10,387 bases of DNA from Acidimicrobiales bacterium (lineage in GTDB: Bacteria; Actinomycetota; Acidimicrobiia; Acidimicrobiales; Poriferisodalaceae), in the NCBI GenBank assembly GCA_020439485.1, contig JAGQSP010000226.1:1-10387 (forward strand), written 5' to 3'. The notes beneath the pieces were generated by a model that searched no databases, was not told where the DNA came from, and saw only the letters and a list, made by a program, of their open reading frames with translations. Shown piece by piece: positions 7,369-10,387 of this stretch. Position numbers and translations under genes: made by a program. Each line of letters starts with the position of its first letter. The first letter of the stretch is position 1.

Positions 7369-8301
7369 TCAGTTCTCCTGTCGATGTGGCGAGCCGCCTG
7401 CACGGCCCACGGGGTGCCAGACCTCGCTGGCCTGCTGCACCACGCTCGTCGAGACCACCTCGACGCCCGCATCCTCGAGCCTGCTGTGGATGCGCCTGAT
7501 GATGTCGTCCTTGGCCGAGCGGGCGCTGCGAATCGGCACCACGAACCGCACGGCGAGGCGCATGTAGTCCTCGTCGGCCGAGGCAAAAACGCGCGGCTCG
7601 AGCTCGGTCTCTGGTACCGGGAACCTGTGGCGCACGGCCTCCATCGCTTCCTTGGCACCTTCGGCTGTGGCCAGGCGCCGCGCCTCTTCCTCCAGCACCT
7701 CGCTGGCGCGGGGCCAGTCTTCGTGGTGAGGTATTGCGACCTCCAGCTCCTCCCAGATGTACTCGAAGTAGCTGCTGTAGTTGAACACCGGCTGGGTGAA
7801 GGTCGCCTTGTTCGAGACGGTTATGACCCTTCCGGTGTATTGGCGTCCGCCCACCCATGTGGTGCCCGAGTCGTCGCCGACCTCCATCAGCCGGGTCTTC
7901 AAGAGCGAGATGTCGATGACGTCACCTTGCACCCCGCCCATCTGCACCCGGTCTCCTACCTTGAAGATCGAGCCGAAGGTGATGTTGAACCACCCGGCGA
8001 CCGCGCCCACCGCCTCCTGCATGGCGAACGCCAGGCCAGCTGTGGCCAGGCCCAACGTCGGCGCCAGAGTGCCGCCGAGTGGCTGCCAGATCACCATCAG
8101 GCCCAACAGCCCGAAGAACCACACCACGGCACGGACCACACGGCGGGCGTTGAATCTCTGCTCGACGTCGCTGAACGCCCGGGCTGCCAACCTGTTGGCG
8201 ATCCAGGTGACGACCGCCAGCACCGCCACCAGCACGCCAGACCAGGCTGCGCCTCCCAGTGCCGTGTCTCTGGCGAGGTCGAGGGCGAACGTCTGCTGCA
8301 T
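7369..8301 (-). CDS. MscS-family mechanosensitive ion channel protein
   Basis: A small-conductance mechanosensitive channel subunit of 310 residues that would release solutes on osmotic downshock. Predicted helices lie at about 18-38, 56-76 and 79-110. The last holds the pore-lining Gly/Ala-rich part (GLATAGLAFAMQEAVGAVAGWFN, 84-106). The beta domain follows with KVGDRVQMGGVQGDVIDISLLKTRLME (114-140) and GRVITVSN, the counterpart of the conserved (I/V)PN segment. The C-terminal alpha/beta domain (about 180-300) contains the AVRFVVP strand. The family assignment is clear from the GDRV-GG-GDV pattern. The ATG at 8301 has no strong ribosome site; no better in-frame start was seen. It lies 47 nt downstream of the dehalogenase on the same strand, so co-transcription is possible but no functional link is evident. 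Confidence 0.9.
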   Translation of the reverse strand: MQQTFALDLARDTALGGAAWSGVLVAVLAVVTWIANRLAARAFSDVEQRFNARRVVRAVVWFFGLLGLMVIWQPLGGTLAPTLGLATAGLAFAMQEAVGAVAGWFNITFGSIFKVGDRVQMGGVQGDVIDISLLKTRLMEVGDDSGTTWVGGRQYTGRVITVSNKATFTQPVFNYSSYFEYIWEELEVAIPHHEDWPRASEVLEEEARRLATAEGAKEAMEAVRHRFPVPETELEPRVFASADEDYMRLAVRFVVPIRSARSAKDDIIRRIHSRLEDAGVEVVSTSVVQQASEVWHPVGRAGGSPHRQEN

Positions 8302-8304
8302 CAG

Positions 8305-8336
8305 CGGGTCTTAACCCGTTTCGGCCCCGGCCAAAC
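8305..8336. other. Two small inverted repeats between dehalogenase and MscS genes
   Basis: CGGGT/ACCCG (8305-8309 and 8314-8318, 4-nt loop) is followed by GTTT-C-GGCC-CC-GGCC-AAAC (8318-8336). Either could form a hairpin in the minus-strand transcript just after the dehalogenase stop. There is no U-tract, so a classic intrinsic terminator is doubtful; GC-rich chance palindromes are an equally good reading. Confidence 0.2.
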
Positions 8337-8348
8337 GGTGCGAGTGGA

Positions 8349-9272
8349 TCAGCCGGCCCACCACTCGAGCAACGCGGCGGCGATGTCTTCACCGCGGTCG
8401 TCCTGGATGAAGTGGCCGCCGGGTTCGAACGTCTGATGCGGTTGGCCTTGTGCTCCCGGGATCCGGTCGATGAATTGGTGAGCCAGGTGGCCCAGCACCG
8501 GGTCGCCGGGGCACCACAGGGTCAAGAACGGCTCGGTGCGGCCTTCGAGCACCCGCCAAGCGGCCCGGTTCTCGGCAACCGCACCGTGTTGCGGCGTGAT
8601 AGGCACCAGCGCAGGGAAGGCGATGGCGCCCGCCATGTAGTCGACATCAGGGAACGGGGCGTCATATGCCGCCATCTCGGCTGCGGTGAGCCGACGCGAC
8701 TGCACCGCCCGACCGAACATCGGGCCGACGTTGCGGAACGATTCGCTTTGCGAGAACGCCAGCCAGGCGTCGAACCCGGCGCCCAGAGACTCGCCGGTGG
8801 GCAGGCCGGTATTGCCCACGGCGACCTTGCCGAACTGACCGACGCGCTCGGCCACCAAGCGCAAGCCCAAGAGCCCTCCCCAGTCCTGCGCGAACAGCAA
8901 GCTCCGCTGCGGAAGCTCGATGGTGTCGAGGAAACGGTGCAACCAGGCGACGTGGCCGTTGTAGCTGTAGGCGTCACGATCTATGGGCTTGTCCGAGCGC
9001 CCGAAACCGATGAGGTCTGGGACCACGCAGCGATAACCGGCCTCGAGCAACGGCGGCAGCATGCGCCGGTACAGGAAGCTCCAGGCCGGCTCGCCGTGCA
9101 GCAGCAGGACGGCCTGACCATCGGCCGGACCCTCGTCCAGGTAGGCCATGCGCAAGCCGTCGACGTCGACATACCGCGGCCGATAGTCGAAGTCGGGCAG
9201 GTCGTCGAACCGTTCGTCTGGAGTGCGTAAGTACTGGAGACCCGAGCTGGTCTTGTGGACTTCGGTTGCCAT
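8349..9272 (-). CDS. Haloalkane dehalogenase, subfamily I (DhlA/DhmA-like alpha/beta hydrolase)
   Basis: A 307-residue cytoplasmic hydrolase expected to cleave carbon-halogen bonds of haloalkanes to an alcohol, halide and proton. Key residues are all present: the HGEPAWSFLYR motif (59-69, E61 of the oxyanion region), nucleophile D130 in QDWGG (129-133), halide-stabilising W131 and a second Trp (W170) in GFDAW at the position of DhlA W175, cap-domain AYDAPFPD (202-209), catalytic acid D257 in GDPVLG and catalytic H287 in GGHFIQ. The acid placed after this strand and the W170 position fit subfamily I, not II. Length matches DhlA (310). The ATG at 9272 is preferred over the frame extension to 9305, since the extra 11 residues resemble no family member. 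AGGG 7 nt upstream could be a ribosome site or part of a -10 element. Epoxide hydrolase is the main alternative, but the second halide Trp and QDW argue for dehalogenase. Confidence 0.92.
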   Translation of the reverse strand: MATEVHKTSSGLQYLRTPDERFDDLPDFDYRPRYVDVDGLRMAYLDEGPADGQAVLLLHGEPAWSFLYRRMLPPLLEAGYRCVVPDLIGFGRSDKPIDRDAYSYNGHVAWLHRFLDTIELPQRSLLFAQDWGGLLGLRLVAERVGQFGKVAVGNTGLPTGESLGAGFDAWLAFSQSESFRNVGPMFGRAVQSRRLTAAEMAAYDAPFPDVDYMAGAIAFPALVPITPQHGAVAENRAAWRVLEGRTEPFLTLWCPGDPVLGHLAHQFIDRIPGAQGQPHQTFEPGGHFIQDDRGEDIAAALLEWWAG

Positions 9273-9279
9273 GGCCAGA

Positions 9280-9285
9280 ACCCTA
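9280..9285 (-). promoter_or_regulatory. Possible -10 element or ribosome site of the dehalogenase gene
   Basis: TAGGGT on the minus strand fits TANNNT and ends 7 nt before the ATG, the geometry of a leaderless promoter. The AGGG within it is also placed like a Shine-Dalgarno sequence. No -35 hexamer at a normal distance was found (the best, TCGACA at 9312-9307, is 21 nt away). Confidence 0.3.
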
Positions 9286-9347
9286 TCCAGCACCTGTCGG
9301 CCCACGTGTCGAGATCGGCCGCCTTAGGCCGTTGCGGGCCGTGCACC

Positions 9348-9353
9348 TAGGAT
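9348..9353 (+). promoter_or_regulatory. Possible -10 element or ribosome site of the arylsulfatase gene
   Basis: TAGGAT fits TANNNT and ends 6 nt before the GTG at 9360, suggesting leaderless transcription. The internal AGGA at 7-nt spacing is an equally valid ribosome-site reading. No convincing -35 was seen. The TAG here is also the in-frame stop that bounds the coding region. Confidence 0.3.
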
Positions 9354-9359
9354 CGCCCC

Positions 9360-10387
9360 GTGGTCAAAGCAAACTCCCCCACCGGTCCCTCGTTGCCGTT
9401 TCCGCCGCCGACGTCGTCCAGCACAGCGGGTCGCACACTTCTCGACTCCGAGCATCATTGGCGCAGCGAGGCCAGGCGCCTGCGCGAGGATGCACCGAAC
9501 GTGGTCATCTTCATGACCGACGACGCCGGCTATTCCAACGCAACGTGTTACGGCGGCCCGGTCGAGATGCCCACTATGGAGCGGGTATGGCGTTCGGGGG
9601 TTGCCTACAACCGGTTCCACACCACTGCGATGTGTTCGCCGACGCGGGCATGTGTCCTGACCGGCCGCAACCACCACGCTGTCGGGTTCGGGCAGATACC
9701 CGAGTATTCGACCGATTTCGACGGCTACATCGGCGAGATCCCGGCCGGTGCAGCCACCGTGGCCCAGGTGCTGGGCGAATACGGCTACGCCACCGCGGCG
9801 TTCGGCAAGTGGCACAACACTCCCGCCAACGAGGTCAACCGCACCGGGCCGTTCGACCGTTGGCCCACGGGCATGGGCTTTGACTACTTCTACGGCTTCA
9901 TGGCCGCCGAGACGTCACAGTACGAGCCGAGGCTGTTCGAGAACACCACTCCGATAGAACCCCCGCACGACCCCGACTATCACCTGACCGAAGACATGGC
10001 CGCCCGCGCCATCGACTACCTCAGGAGACAGCGCAACACGCGGCCCGAGGCGCCGGTGTTCCTGTACTTCACGCCCGGAGCGGTTCATGGGCCCCACCAC
10101 GTACCGACCGAGTGGGCCGACAAGTACGCCGGGGCGTTCGACGATGGCTGGGAGGCGCTGCGCGAACAGACCTACGAACGCCAGCGGGCGCTTGGCTGGA
10201 TTCCCGACGACGCCGAGCTGACACCCATCAACCCCACCATGCAGCGCTGGGAGAATGTGCCCGAGGCCGAGCGGCGCTTCCAGACCCGTCTGATGGAGGT
10301 CTATGCGGGCTTCCTCGAACACACAGACCGCCAATACGGCAAGGTGCTCGACGAGCTCGAGCGCATGGGCGAACTCGACAACACGCT
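9360..10387 (+). CDS. Arylsulfatase (type I formylglycine sulfatase, AtsA-like), 3' end cut by the window
   Basis: Hydrolyses sulfate esters. 342 codons are visible; relatives of the AtsA kind run well beyond 500 residues, so the C-terminal part lies outside. Metal ligands D54-D55 (FMTDDAGYSN) are followed by the sulfatase signature CSPTRACVLTGR, whose C92 would be converted to formylglycine, with R96. GKWH supplies K150 and H152. H243 (TPGAVHGPHHVP) matches the AtsA active-site histidine. The later part (DDGWEALREQTYERQRALGWIPDDAELTP, then MEVYAGFLEHTD) is characteristic of AtsA-like arylsulfatases. An in-frame TAG at 9348 makes the GTG at 9360 the first possible start. The N-terminus is Pro/Ser/Thr-rich without a signal peptide, so the enzyme is probably cytoplasmic. 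It is divergent from the dehalogenase. It needs a formylglycine-generating enzyme, which is not in the window. Substrate unknown. Confidence 0.93.
   Translation, partial: MVKANSPTGPSLPFPPPTSSSTAGRTLLDSEHHWRSEARRLREDAPNVVIFMTDDAGYSNATCYGGPVEMPTMERVWRSGVAYNRFHTTAMCSPTRACVLTGRNHHAVGFGQIPEYSTDFDGYIGEIPAGAATVAQVLGEYGYATAAFGKWHNTPANEVNRTGPFDRWPTGMGFDYFYGFMAAETSQYEPRLFENTTPIEPPHDPDYHLTEDMAARAIDYLRRQRNTRPEAPVFLYFTPGAVHGPHHVPTEWADKYAGAFDDGWEALREQTYERQRALGWIPDDAELTPINPTMQRWENVPEAERRFQTRLMEVYAGFLEHTDRQYGKVLDELERMGELDNT

Larger units (their letters stand above)
9273..9359. promoter_or_regulatory. Divergent intergenic region, dehalogenase / arylsulfatase
   Basis: These 87 bp separate two divergent start codons and must hold both promoters. 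Two 6-bp palindromes are visible, CACGTG (9303-9308) and CCTAGG (9346-9351), the latter overlapping the candidate sulfatase -10. No longer operator-like inverted repeat was found. Confidence 0.5.

Noticed and set aside
8305..8336. Intrinsic terminator between the dehalogenase and MscS genes
   Set aside because: Inverted repeats are present but short, and no U-tract follows in either direction. It is kept only as a low-confidence structural note.
1..10387. CRISPR arrays, insertion sequences, tRNA or rRNA genes, phage genes
   Set aside because: I looked for spaced repeats, terminal inverted repeats, transposase motifs and structural RNA signatures and found none. Base composition looks even by eye throughout, so there is no sign of recent transfer.

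Overview
The window is high-GC bacterial DNA with tightly packed genes, strong GC3 bias, GTG and TTG starts and ATGA/GTGA start-stop overlaps. Protein style and base composition suggest an actinomycete, possibly one of the Acidimicrobiia. No rRNA or other phylogenetic marker is present, so the placement is an inference. I see no mobile element, CRISPR array, tRNA or rRNA.

Layout. (1) Positions 1-7272, all on the minus strand, form one six-gene transcription unit. It reads from right to left: BMP-family (PnrA/BmpA) substrate-binding lipoprotein (7272-6160), double-NBD ATPase (6156-4549), permease 1 (4552-3404), permease 2 (3407-2535), IPNS-like 2-oxoglutarate/Fe(II) oxygenase (2500-1484), and a BetA-like GMC flavoprotein oxidoreductase (1469 to beyond the left edge). 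Every junction is an overlap of 4 nt or a gap of no more than 34 nt. The first four genes are a complete importer of the nucleoside-type YufN/O/P/Q (NupNOPQ) class. The last two are oxidative enzymes of a kind that can hydroxylate a substrate and then oxidise the resulting alcohol. (2) Positions 7273-7368 are the promoter region of this operon. It holds a plausible leaderless promoter and, further upstream, two perfect 8-bp direct repeats one helical turn (11 bp) apart. (3) Positions 7369-8301 encode an MscS-type channel and 8349-9272 a class I haloalkane dehalogenase with a complete catalytic set, both on the minus strand. (4) An 87-bp divergent region separates the dehalogenase from an arylsulfatase on the plus strand (9360 to beyond the right edge).

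How they may work together. The importer plus oxygenase plus GMC enzyme looks like a dedicated uptake-and-oxidation module for one small molecule. The importer class points to a nucleoside, a base or a similar compound. The exact substrate cannot be read from the sequence. The dehalogenase and sulfatase suggest a scavenging lifestyle on halogenated and sulfated organic matter, but nothing ties them to the importer operon beyond proximity. No intergenic stretch exceeds 100 bases.
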